NCBI GenBank assembly: GCA_038501195.1
Contig: JBBPUQ010000007.1
Location: forward strand, 1,093,501-1,157,500
Reading direction: 5' to 3'
Source: Nemania diffusa
Taxonomy: Eukaryota; Ascomycota; Sordariomycetes; Xylariales; Xylariaceae
Length of the DNA stretch: 64,000 nucleotides
The notes beneath the pieces are model-generated. The model made no database searches and was not told the DNA's origin. It saw only the letters and a program-made list of their open reading frames with translations. Positions 38,731-50,019 of the stretch are shown one piece after another. Each line of letters starts with the position of its first letter. Within the stretch, counting starts at the first letter, position 1. The translations under genes were made by a program, and so were the position numbers.

Positions 38731-39384
38731 GCAGAGAGAGAGCCGGTTAATCGATCAACAACGTACTTTCCCCATCACAATAAAATCCCCCTTATGACCT
38801 ATACATAAGTGGCTTACATGCCTCAGCTGTGAAGCGGGCATCTGCCTAGAGACGCTGAGTGGAGGAGCTCTACAAGTCAGCAATCATCAGTCTTTATTAA
38901 TGTCATGGTCTGGAAAGGCGCGAGGGGTGCGCTTACAATGTAGAGCGCCTAACCCGACAACACGCCTCTCTTTTCTCTTCTTGTTTAGCAGACATGGTGA
39001 TGGATTATGCATATCCTAGGCGGTGACCCACGGGAAGAGTGACGGAACCACAGACCGCGTCATGCGGCTGAAAGTTGTTAGTGCATAGCTTGCGCGTGGC
39101 TAGGTTTGTGTCTGTATGGAGTCGACCTTCGAGGGTCTTTCGGATAGACGTACTTGCGCACATCAAGATAGAGGACTAGCTACAGTACCTTGATGTGGTT
39201 TGATAAACCCAAAGAAAAAACATTTCTCGCAGACCACAACCTCGACTTGCTTCGGCGTGTAGGTCCAGACAATTAGCCCCTAAAGACTATAGGGATCTGG
39301 GTATGGAATAGGATGGCGTTTAAGTGTCGTGAAGAAATTCTATGGGCGAGGGTGGTGAACTTGGTAGGCTTATTGACCTGTCCG

Positions 39385-39443
39385 CCTATGTTTCGTTGCC
39401 TATGTTTCGTTGCCTATGTTTCGTTGCCTATGTTTCGTTGCCT
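39385..39443. repeat. Four tandem copies of a 14-bp unit
   Basis: The unit CCTATGTTTCGTTG is repeated four times without change, about 650 bp past the Kap121 stop. Perfect copies imply a recent or constrained expansion. Confidence 0.9.
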
Positions 39444-39870
39444 AAATCATCCAAAAATTATCTAGGCACCACAGAAAAAGGTACCTACTTAAAAACATAT
39501 GGGATGCATTACGTAGACACTATTTCTCTAGTTTTGTAAAAGGAACGGCAACGACTCGAGCTCTCAATTGCCGAGGACCCTGCTGTTTGATTCACTCATA
39601 TCGGCTTGCTCCGTTGTCTATTGATACAGTCACTGCACGCCCGGTCGCTTCATCAACAACCCGTGTTACCTCGGCAAATCTTCATTAGAAACATCCCAAG
39701 TGAGCGAGTATATAATTTCCGACCACCCAGTTCCTTCATCAGGCCCCTTCCTGTGTATCTCTTGTTGCAGAGTTCTGGGTGAGCCATCTTTCAAATCCAA
39801 CCCTGCAATCGGCTGCCTACTGCTTTCCCTTATATTATACGTGGCTAATAGAACATCGATCCGACTTTGA

Positions 39871-39996
39871 CATCGCCAAAGAATACCGTGTTATATACAA
39901 CCTTACCTGGAAAGCTTGGAAGGCTTGGCTACCAGCTTCATCGACCATTACGACGCGTCCGAGACTTGGTTAGTCAGCAATAATGGGGAGTTTCGG
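39871..39996 (+). other. Short exon-like open stretch ending in a GTGAGT donor
   Basis: A 42-codon open stretch follows a TGA (39868-39870). It encodes a protein-like sequence (segments such as YLESLEGLA and DHYDASETWLVSN) and stops at a consensus GTGAGT donor at 39997. No start or partner exon was found, so it may be the relic of a lost gene. Confidence 0.2.
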
Positions 39997-40738
39997 GTGA
40001 GTTTGTATCAAGGAAATCTTTAGATCCCTACTCATTGTGTGGTACGGTATGGTCTGGGGTAATTATAGTGCGACTAACTGGACAAGTATCTAGCTACCGG
40101 TATAATAGTCGAATCTTCAGGGAGAAAGATAATGGTGTGAATGAAGTTATATTATTCTATCTAAGTGATGGGTTAATCAGTTGTCATGCGGCCAACTACC
40201 GAATTTAACCACTATCTACGGTCATCTACATAGCATTTGCATAACATACATGTGCACGTTAGGACTGACTACGTAATTAGAAATGACCTCGGGCCGTTTA
40301 AACTGTAAACTGTTGAAAGCCTAGTAGATAAGGGACAGAGCTGGACAATGAATTCTAGCCCTCTTTTATTACGCAGTTGTTTTTGATATGCAAAATTCAT
40401 AAAGATATCATTTTCATGAGACCTGAATGAGCTCCCAAATCTGCCCTAGTATGTGGGCGGTAGCATCTCGGCACACTGCTTTATATTAGACGGTTGACTG
40501 GACGGCTTTAGGACCGCAGATTCAGGCAACAATGTAATACCTGGGCACTCATTTCAGATCGCGTTTCTACAAATCAAAGGAGGCAGCTTCCCCCGGAGTT
40601 GACCACCCTATGTCGTTCTGTCGTCCGCTCAAGTCAAAACGTATATGCTTTTAAGAACAACTTTTTGTGAGGTTAACTATGTCTTTAGCTCGGTTTTTTT
40701 CTAACCATCCACAACCCAGCCCCTTCAAACAAGCATAA

Positions 40739-41240
40739 GTGCAATTCTCTACTACCGTCGCTGTTGCTGCTGTTCTGGCCGCTTGTGCCAACGTTACTAT
40801 CTTCACCGGTACCCGCACCGGAACTGACGGGAGATAGACCAACGTCGCCTGGCGCGTATTCTCACCCGTTTTGTTGGGAAACATGGCCTAGCTAGTCACT
40901 ACAATAGCGTTTTCGGACCGACACACGTTTCTAGAACCGATGGGACTCCTGATATCTTCTCTGGTTTCTCGAATATCTCGGCTTCTAACGTTAGCCCTTG
41001 CGACCGTCCATTCTATGTTGATGGGAACAACAGGTCATTCAACCTCGTTGGCTGTGGTGGAAGGTTGAAGCGATGTAACTATGTTGTACAACGGCCAGTT
41101 CAATATCAACTGCAAGGCTGTGGAGAGGACTATCAACTGCTCCGGCGGTATCAAGATCCGACAGAATTGGCAGTGTGAGTTTGATGGGTTTAGATGGCAG
41201 ACAGTAAATGTTGGCATGTGTGGAATTTCGGAATTAAATT
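40739..41240 (+). pseudogene. Decayed small secreted cysteine-containing protein
   Basis: A frame from a GTG at 40739 reads VQFSTTVAVAAVLAACANV, which looks like a signal peptide, then ends at a TAG at 40835-40837. A second frame continues with secreted-protein-like sequence (about 40,826-41,170), including NVSPCDRPFYVDGNN and FNLVGCGG. A third (about 41,072-41,240) contains several cysteines (FNINCK, TINCSGG, WQCEFDG, GMCG). No ATG starts the first frame, and two frame changes would be needed to link the parts. Together they look like a fungal small secreted protein gene broken by mutation. I do not recognise the family. Confidence 0.3.
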
Positions 41241-41715
41241 TGGTTTGCTCGTCCACTATACCTATTCGTCTCGAATTAATTGAGCGGCTAGCCATCCTCA
41301 AAACCAAACTATCATGTTTTTTTTTTGGCATTGATATTAGAGTATGCTCTAAGTGTCCACCTCAATGCCCATAATCTAAGCGCCCCAAATCATCTACCCT
41401 CCGGTCCAATTGCTAAAGAAACCCTTCATTTTATTACCTATTACAGCAAGGGGGCTCTATGTTGCTAGAAAGAATTGTCCTAATACCTAGCGTACGTAGG
41501 ACAAACTTCCCTAGGGATGTTAGGGGTGGGGATGAGTCCTTACATTCAAAACTAGCGATGTTGATATTTTGTCCCGCCTTACATGCAGAACCGCCTATGT
41601 GTAGCAATACCCCCGAGCCCAGATTGCGAGAACGACCGGGTGTAATACCATATCCTTGCGTGTAACTTCGCTATCTACTATATTAGGTCGTATATTTCTT
41701 CTCCTATTGCCAAAC

Positions 41716-42079
41716 ATGTTGGTTGCTTTGCAAGTATCAAACTCACATTTGGCTACCATGTCTCGACCGATCGATCTTACCGTTATTCTCACAAAAGAGA
41801 TTCACGGCGTGCTAATGGGAATTTTCATTAACGATCGTGGTGAATGCCAGTACCATGATGGGAGGACAACAACACAAACAGACGAAAAGTAACTGATCCA
41901 CGTGATTATAAAGGTTATAGAGTTTTCTAACGCTTTTTAGTGCCTGGTGGCCAGTTCCCGATTTCACCCAAGCGAGGGGCGTCAGGAGAAGTGGATACTA
42001 TTATGTTCTCAGACAAGACGGATATCACCGCCGCTCAGAGATGTTTATCACGACCCGAGGCACGGTGGGTTTCCAGTAG
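41716..42079 (+). CDS. Possible small hypothetical protein (103 residues)
   Basis: Two exons, 41716-41888 and 41941-42079, are joined by a 52-bp intron with good signals: GTAACT donor, TTCTAACG branch site and TTTTAG acceptor. They give 103 codons ending at TAG. The sequence has no recognised domain. Visible segments are VILTKEIHGVLMGIFIND, GECQYHDG and, after the intron, AWWPVPDFTQARGVRRSGYYY. The frame continuing across a textbook intron is the only support. Chance is not excluded, and an upstream exon may be missing. Confidence 0.3.
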
Positions 42080-43030
42080 CCTCGCCTTAATCAGAGTTGG
42101 TGTTGAGGGACTCAACTATTCCTCGAGGTATTAGAATCACGAAAAGAGAGATTCTCTTGGATGAAAGGGACTAAGGGAATAAACCTACCTTTTTGCGAAC
42201 TCGAAAACACGCTTGACGTCTGATGTGATTTGTACTCAGCGGCTGCATCGCCTTGCGATTGGCTGCATGTACGAAAGGAGGAGGGAGAGGGAGTTGTATA
42301 GCACAGCCAAACCTGCAGCAAAACCGGATGCCAGAGACGGAGTATTGCTATTGTAGACTACATCGGGGTGTATCCCCCCCCTTCCTCTCCCAATTACAGA
42401 TTTGTGTCACTTCGTTATATCTCTTGGATTAGTGATAGGGGATTTGTTACAATTATGTATGTCAGCAGCAGAAAGATTATGTTTCATATTATTTGAAGTG
42501 GAAAAGGGGTCAGTACGAGTTCTGCTCATTGAGGCTTTCACCAGTCTAGATGTCTCAGCGAGGTACGCCAGCTTCAGGTGAGATCGGACACCTGACAAGT
42601 GGTGGCTAGCGTCCAAAGAGACGACAACAAGCTCGGTATGTGCGTATATCTTCTACCCAGAGCGGGTTGTCGGACAATCAAAGGTGGGCTAGTCCACTTG
42701 TGCAACTGCAGCCAAGTTTTGTTTTCTTTTTTGGCTCGGCCTTTTTTTGATGAGGGGGCACTGGCGCTTATTGGTATACGTTACGCTACGCTAAGCGTCC
42801 ATCGTGACTATCGCCGCTGTGTTGAATTGCTGTCCAACTAAGCACGGCTCAATTAATGTAGAAGATTGAATAACTTCCTATCTAGGCTCGGCTTTGACTA
42901 ATGTATGAATAGGCTTTATCATAAGGTGGACTGAGACTCGTGGAGCGTGGGCTGTTTGCTGTCTCTTCTCAACCCTGAGGTTAATATTTATATGGGTGTT
43001 TATTTATACAGGGTGATAGGGGAAAAACAT

Positions 43031-43041
43031 GGGACTCGAAC
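43031..43041 (-). other. Isolated B-box-like site (tRNA-like remnant)
   Basis: On the minus strand GTTCGAGTCCC matches a pol III B box, but the flanks do not pair as a T arm and no A box at proper spacing forms a cloverleaf. It is probably a tRNA-derived scrap. Confidence 0.2.
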
Positions 43042-44296
43042 GAGGGATGTGCAAAACTCCTGAGCAGAGCCTCTAATCTTGGCATGCAGGCAGCAGGTTT
43101 CACACTCATCAGACTAGGATATATGTACGTGGTACTCACTGACGTACTAATTATCCCTTACTATGCTCAACGAACACGTGGGAAACACCCAAATCTTTTA
43201 ACGAAACAAGTCCCCATATCCATATGCATGGGTTGTTTGTCTTATCGTTGACTGGGCCTGCTGATCCTGACAACTACATATGGCTTTGTATTGAGCCTCT
43301 AACTTCTGTAAGCATTTACCTTGTTGTAAGGATTGGTGAATTTTGAATTTAATTGGACATAACTCAAGCACTACTAGTATGCCGCCTGTTGATGTGGGAA
43401 TTCTACCGAGTCTCCAACTACCTTGAGGATTAGCCGCTAACCCTAAGCCCAGTGGCACAATCGCCATTCCCAAAAATACCGAGAAGATAGATTGATTAGA
43501 AGTGCTGGAGGTCCTGGGAGCGATTTGACGACTCAATGTGTTGAAAACTATGATATTAGCAATCGTAATTGGAGTGCCATTGCGTTCCGATTGAGATTTG
43601 TTGTTGTGAGAATTTAGGAGTCGAAATTCTAGCAAACGGCTCTAAATTAATAGGTCGATAGCGTAGTTTGTAGTATCTACTGATAGGAATTTGTTAATAC
43701 TAATGTGAAGAAAGTTCATGGCTGCAGGGGCTTTAGCATTCTTGCTATCGTCTTTAAGTCCCGACAGATATAATATGCAAATGCTATGCATCTGGGGCAC
43801 ACTGTGTCCTCACTTGTCTCGTCAATAGGGCCGTGAATCGTACATATGGTTGCTACGATCATCAGCGGCTGCTCGACGTTGGTCATCAGTCGCTCTGTTA
43901 GTGCTAGCACTTTTAGGTGTATTTTCGTTGTACTAGACTCTCGACTGTTACTCATGGCTAGGGCTATATTGACAACTAAGGCACTGGCGGAAATAAAGTC
44001 GCCTACAGCGCCGAATGTGTGAGAGAGAAAATGCCATATTCGCTGTCTGGAAATTTAGAGGAGCTCGGGGGAAACTCACGGCGAAATTCTTAACGTCATG
44101 GCTAAGACACCGATTGTGGCCGTGTCGACGGTGCAGCCTTTGCAGGATAATGTACCCCTGGCATGACTGAAAATTGTAAATTTTCCCTATTAGATCAAAG
44201 AGTAGGAGAGGATAATAAGCAGTATAGTATTAAACATCTTCACATCTATCGTCTATGAATACTATTATATGTTAAACATATGTATAGATGCGGCGC

Positions 44297-47200
44297 CTAC
44301 AGCTCATCTTTCGCTCTCGTCTTTATATCCTCTTCAAGCCGTCTGCTCTTCGTATTTACTTCCTCGCCACCAAGAACCTCCTGTGGCCCCTCTGGACCCT
44401 TCCTCCGTCTATCCAGAGCTGCGATCTCACCATCGTAGACTGTCCACTCCGGAACCTGTCTACGCGCACGGTCTAATTTTGGTTCTTTAGTCTGAGGGTT
44501 ATTACAGAGGTCGATGGTCCTCGCCTCCTTCTGACTCTCATCGCTGCACCACGTCTCGCACCACAGCCACTCTTGGGGTAAGCTGTGGATCGGGATCACA
44601 AACTGCATGTGATTAGGTAGATCTTGATCAAGATTCGACAAGCTATTGGGATCTGCGCTGAGTTGGTGATATTGTTGTCTAAGACGGTCCCCAGCAGCAA
44701 GTTGTCTGAACCGACGAAGATCTACGACATAGAGCGCCGAGATGTGGTAGGGTAGGCCGCGTAGAAAGTTCTTCCAGTATCCTTGCTTCCAGAAGCGGAA
44801 ACCTTCCATCTCCGTGCGGGAATCGCACATGGGCGTGAAGCCATAGGGCGCGCCTTCTAAATCGTAATTGATGAGATCAATCATGTCAGTCCGGACGATC
44901 TGGTCCGCGTCGACGAAAATGACCTTGTCCAGGGAGAGCGGGAACAGGACGTCGAGGAAGAGGATCTTATAACCCCATATTTCGCGCTGTTTCTCCTTCT
45001 GAGAGCGCAGCCAGTGTGGCCATTTATATGTGACCATCTCGTATTTGAACCCATATTCTTCGGCTAGATGCGGAATGAACTCCTTGAATGATGGGGAAAG
45101 AAATTGCTCGATAAACCAAAACTTAACCGTGTGTTTCGTATTTTTCATGACCGACACCATCATGATATTAAGCATACGTTCGTAGAGATGGCCGCTCGCT
45201 ACTGAGAAAATGTTGATCTCTGCGTGAATCTCATCTGAAAGCGACTTGGTCTTAGTCTTAGAACCTCCCAAGATACCCTCAGCAAATTTAAGACCACGGG
45301 AGAGAAGGTCATTGCTACCCTCTGCGCTAGATTCTTCCAGCACATCGTAACTTTCCATGCCTTCCTTGCGCTGAAGTCGAGGGTATAGAGTTGTGCCTTG
45401 AAAGTCCATGAGCGCGACTTCTGTTCCCTCATCACCCGGCGTAGCTTCGTAACCCTTAGCGCCAACGCTGATAAGGTCAAAGATATCTGAACTCCTTCCT
45501 TCCTGCAGATGGATGTTATAGTACCCAGGGTTGGCCTTGAATTGGAAGTAGCCAACGTTCGCCATGATGATAGTGTCACCAAAGTGCGGATCGCGTTCTG
45601 TGCCTAATAACAATTGAACACCCCGAGGTGGGGCGCCTCCGGGGAGCTGCCGTGAGTGTCCTTCAATTAGGATGTGTTCAAGCTCATAAATTGCTTCCAC
45701 ATCGGACTTAGCAGTACCTAATTTCAAGTTGTCCAGATCGTGAATTGATTGTTTTGCAGCGACAAGCCACGCTGGCGGAATATCCATACCTAAATTAAGC
45801 AGAGCCTCGGATGGTAAAGCCTTGAAGGTAGCACCATGAGATTGGAGTGATCCGTCACTCTCGAATGATGGCTCCGATTGTAGGACATACCGGTAGAATC
45901 GCTTGATTGGCAATTCTTCCAGTTTCTCACTTGGGTTTAGAAAGATACGCAGAAAGACGCCATTTAGCTCGGAAAGAACCTTCAGAATTGGCGCCCACCT
46001 CTGGCCTATCTCGCTGGCAGGGTTGAGGAGCGCGACGAGATGAATATCTGCGGTTTCGGGGTTACCAACATCAATGGCAGTGTGCGATGAATTCCATAGA
46101 TCAAACACCGCAGTTCGAATAATAGAGGCAGACTCAAAGATGCCCTCAGGTAGGTCTGAGATGGTTGATAGTGCCGTAATAGATGTAAGCTTGGCGGCAG
46201 CGATTGGACTGGAGACTTTGTCCGCCAGGCCTAGGCTTTCAGCTGCTCGGTATACAGGTATGATTCTCTTGGTTTTCTCGAATTCAAGTAGTTGCTGTAG
46301 ATCGTCCTCCTGGAAGATAAACTCGGCATCGATCGGACCAACAATTCGGCCATTGACAAGAAGTGCCTGGTCACCTTGTGCCAGTCCGGAAAACGAAAGG
46401 AACCGTGTCAGGGCGTGCGAGTATCCATCGTCTGGCCTACCAGCATCGCCACCTACGATTATTTCCAAGGTTCCTAGATCTGTGGCCTCTAGGAGCTTGC
46501 TTGCGCTCTCCACCAGAGAATAATTGATCCTGTGGCTATTTTCGGTTGCTTTGGGGTTATGCACAATATCAACTCTGACCCCCGGGTTGCTACGACGGAA
46601 TGCCAAGACAGATCGAAGAAGCTCGAGGCCTGGAGGGCTGCTGAGATCGGCGACGAGTACCACAATAGCCCACTTTTCTTTATTTGTATCTGCGTCTGCT
46701 TCAATGACTGGGACTCTACTGAAAAGTTCGCCATGTTCAGAATAAACTCTGTGAACATTGAGGACCTTTAGGGGGTTGTCGCCATCAGGGTGGGTGTAAG
46801 GATTCCGACGGCTAAGCGCACTCTCTAGGAATATGCCAGGTAGCCACATGTCGTCAGTAATGGTTCCCATGTATACTTGTCCCTGGATCTGTTGTAAGTC
46901 AGATGAAAGTCTCATGCTCATAGTCTGTAGCCAGTTTCCTTCTCGTGGAATGGCATAACCATCGATAAATACGGGTGGCACACTGGTATGGGCCTGAAGC
47001 CTTTCTACCCAATGTTTTGCTAGCTGTAGCTGAGTCTCATAATCCTCTGAAGTGAAAACATCGCTAAATGCAAGCTCGTGAGAATCTGTTTTTGGTTTTC
47101 GGCTCTTGACAGCCTGATCAAAGTTTTCTTGGTCGGATAGAGTTGCTTGGTCTTCCACGAGGAACGATTCGAGAAAAGACATTAGACTGGGTAGTCCATA

Positions 47201-48923
47201 GTTCTCTGTCAAATAGTAGACTAGTTTTGCCCGCTCTTCGGCCTTCTTAGTTGGGGTCAAGGGCACCAAGCCGAATCGCACTGGAAGTGCGCGTCTCACG
47301 AGACCCTGAAGCCGCTCTACAACTAAGCTAATGTCATCTTTGTTGCTCAGGTCGACTGGAACAACAAGGTTAAAAATATCCCTGCGAACCTGTGGAATTT
47401 GACCCATATATGACATTTGCATCAGCTATGGCACGTGGTTAGTGATGCTAGAATGCATGATTGATTGACTTGACCTTAAAACATACCATTGAGAGGCTAG
47501 GGGAGAAAGTAGCATATCGCTTATCCTTTTCGATATTATTGAGCCAAATAATGACGCGACCATCTTCGAGTTGATCCCTCCAATCAAACCGTGGCCCTTC
47601 GTCGTCCGTGTTGGCCATTGTTACCTCGCGGTCACCAAGGAGTGAGATAGCCTCCTTTGCAGTAAGGCCGAGGTCAATCGCACCTTTGATAAAGACTCTC
47701 TCTCGCCGAATACTACTAACAAGCGTATATGGATCTATTTGGCGCTCACTCAATTGTACTCCGTTCATCCACAACGCATTCACGCCAGGAGGCGCTGCTA
47801 CCTCTCGATTTTGACGATGCTCTGTGATAAACGCATCAGAAGCATTCCGAGCTGCCACGGAGGCCGAAAATTTGGGGAAATCTTGAGTCAGCTTGATCAA
47901 TGCTTGGAAGGGGTTCTCGCTCTCCATGATGAACGATCCAGTGTTGAGCCCAAGACTAGCTAATTCACTGGTGGCTAGCGGTTTAAGATCATTGACCTCC
48001 TCCTCGCCATCTAACACGACTTCAGCAGATGTTGTTTTCTGGGATTGATCAACACTGGCTTCGGCAGCTTCACGGTCGTCGATGACAATATAGTCCGTCC
48101 GCTTGAGCTGAAGTTCTACTCCATATCCGCTGACGGGCAATGCCTCTAGCTTGCCTTGTTGAGAGATGCGATATCTTACGCGGTAAGATATCTCGCCTTT
48201 GCGGGCCCTGCCGGCAAGGGCTTTGTGGAAAGAGCCAAATCCAGGCTTGGTAATGTCCGCATAAAGAACAGCTCCTGTTCCACTACCTAAGACCCGGTCG
48301 AAAGGTAGCGTATGCGTTTGTCTGCCTCGAAGTCAGTGAACCTACTCACTCATGCCATCGACTCATACATACGATTCTCCTGCTATCCCGCCAGCCGAAT
48401 CATCAAGAGTAGCAGAACAGTATTGCTTTTTGTCCAAGAGAACCCATTCCTCGCAATTGTCCTTGGCGTCACCCAGCGACGGCGTTACAGCGGTATCGTA
48501 ATATTGGTAGTGCGCCTCTATTCTCGGGGCCGCAGTTCTCAAGGAGAGGGCAAGCTTGAAAGTCGACAGTGCCTCGGGAGTGTTGATGTGGCCATCTTGC
48601 TGTATAATCTCTAGAAATTTGGTGTATAAGGCTTTGTCGGTGGTGGATTCAACGAAGGCTCCCTCGGCGATGCGATCAAGCAAGGAGAAGTATGAAGTGG
48701 CATTTTCTCCAGCAGCTGTCTCTCTACGGTCCAATTAGCTACTTGTGTCGGAAACTTGGACACGGCGAGCTTACAAGAGCTCAATAAGATAGGGCGCAGC
48801 TGGGAAAGCAGCCTTCATAGCTACATGCACCGAATGACCAGCAGCGACATGGCCAGGGCCAAGGCACACGGCAGCGAGGAGAGTAGCAGCTAGGCCGCAT
48901 GGGAGACTCCATAATCGTATCAT
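44297..48923 (-). CDS. GPT1: UDP-glucose:glycoprotein glucosyltransferase (UGGT)
   Basis: Four exons on the minus strand, 48923-48775, 48723-48373, 48321-47487 and 47425-44297 (introns 51, 51 and 61 bp), encode 1487 residues, the usual UGGT length. A signal peptide (about 1-28) precedes the large folding-sensor part made of thioredoxin-like and beta-sandwich domains. Typical blocks are DRVLGSGTGAVLYAD, YGVELQLKRTDYIVIDDR, IWLNNIEKDKRY and VRRDIFNLVVPVDLS. The C-terminal GT24 catalytic domain (from about 1195) has the DxD metal motif D1284-A-D1286 in VIFVDADQ, then NYDLEGAPYGFTPMCDSR. The chain ends in KDEL (1484-1487), an ER retention signal. UGGT re-glucosylates N-glycans of misfolded proteins so calnexin can rebind them, the opposing arm of quality control to the ER mannosidase gene in this window. 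It is divergent from coatomer alpha. A Kre5-type wall function is less likely, because the catalytic motifs are intact. Confidence 0.96.
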
Positions 48924-50019
48924 GGTGGCGGAGGGTTATAAAGGACGAGACGCCCTATGCGAATCGTTTACGAGGTGATGGCATACAAGCGCAGAATGTC
49001 AGACAGCTCAGAGCTCGAGCAGGCTGCTCTGAGTGTAAAGACGGCTCGGAACTAGCAGAATAGTCCTGCCATTTGCTATTCAAGCTGTCGAGGTGGGATG
49101 CTAGCCAGTGACATAAATACCGGTTATAAATACTAGGTCTAGGTAGGTATAATGTATGGTCGGTACAGAGTAAGTAGGTAGGTAGGTAAGTTGGACACTG
49201 CAAAGTGGCCTCTTCAAGTTGCACGTTGTAGGCAGGCTGTAGCTACGGTTATGCAGGCCGCTTTCGCCCTAGTACCTAGCTTTTGGTGTGTAAGTAAGTG
49301 CAGATGCTATGAAGCGTTGGCTACCTACCTTGAAGCAATTGAACACTTGGACATTTTGGCCCTCGCCCAATTCAGCCAATCATTGTTGCCGCTATGTACT
49401 GTAGGTTGAGCAAGGATAGGTATGTGGTATCTACAGGCAAGCTGTCAGGGGTATTTGCCCCTCCACACTTCACACTTCTACCCACCTCTTATCGTGCATT
49501 TTAGGCCATTGACACATGTGCACTAGTAGAACAATCCCGATAAATGAATAATATCCAAGGTACTGGTCTGGAGTTGCGTAAAGAGGCCAGCACAGCACCT
49601 CTAACCAGGAACAGCTGCAGACATCCGCCGCCGGCTGGCCAATTAACAGACAGGCAACTTGAACCCCACAGGCTAGAATTAAACCCACTGCCAGCACTTT
49701 TGGGGCCTGGTGTCATTTGCGCTGCCTCGCCGGACCTGCCTCGACTAACGATAAAGGACAGCATCAATCATTAACCACCTACTTAAGCGGTGTTCGTCGA
49801 CTGCATAGCTGTGCCTAAACACCTGCCGCCCACCACATCACCTCACCGAGCTCCCTTCCCCAACCCATCTCGTCGACTTGGCCGCCCAGGCCTCTTCGCA
49901 TTTCCCTCCTGCTCTCTCACCAGTATCATTTATTCGAACAGCTAGTATTTCCCATTGCGAATAGCAACGCTTCATGACCCAAGCTTAGGGGCACCCTGCG
50001 CCTCCCTCCACCATTCACC
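48924..50019. promoter_or_regulatory. Shared 1.1-kb divergent promoter region of UGGT and coatomer alpha
   Basis: No gene is seen. CCAAT-type motifs occur near 49,375 and 49,640, and a TAGGTAGGTAGGTAAG tract lies at about 49,176-49,191. The last 250 bases before the coatomer ATG are C/T-rich, as expected for its leader. I found no clear unfolded-protein-response element by eye. Confidence 0.5.

Larger units (their letters stand above)
38731..44296. other. 5.6-kb gap with gene-like debris between Kap121 and UGGT
   Basis: No conserved gene is found. It contains a 14-bp tandem repeat (39385-39443), an exon-like stretch (39871-39996), remains of a small secreted protein (40739-41240), a possible two-exon hypothetical gene (41716-42079), and a B-box-like site (43031-43041, minus). 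Open frames on the minus strand at 43198-43635 and 43716-43955 have no recognisable domain. The final ~300 bases are the UGGT 3' flank. Confidence 0.5.

Noticed and set aside
43198..43955. Two minus-strand open frames (145 and 79 codons) near the UGGT 3' end
   Set aside because: No recognisable domain and no convincing splice junction joining them. The longer one lacks an ATG start. They are within chance expectation.
48165..48200. Near-perfect hairpin GATATCTTAC...GTAAGATATC
   Set aside because: It lies within the UGGT coding exon and results from the codons for a repetitive ISYRVRYRI peptide. No regulatory role is needed.
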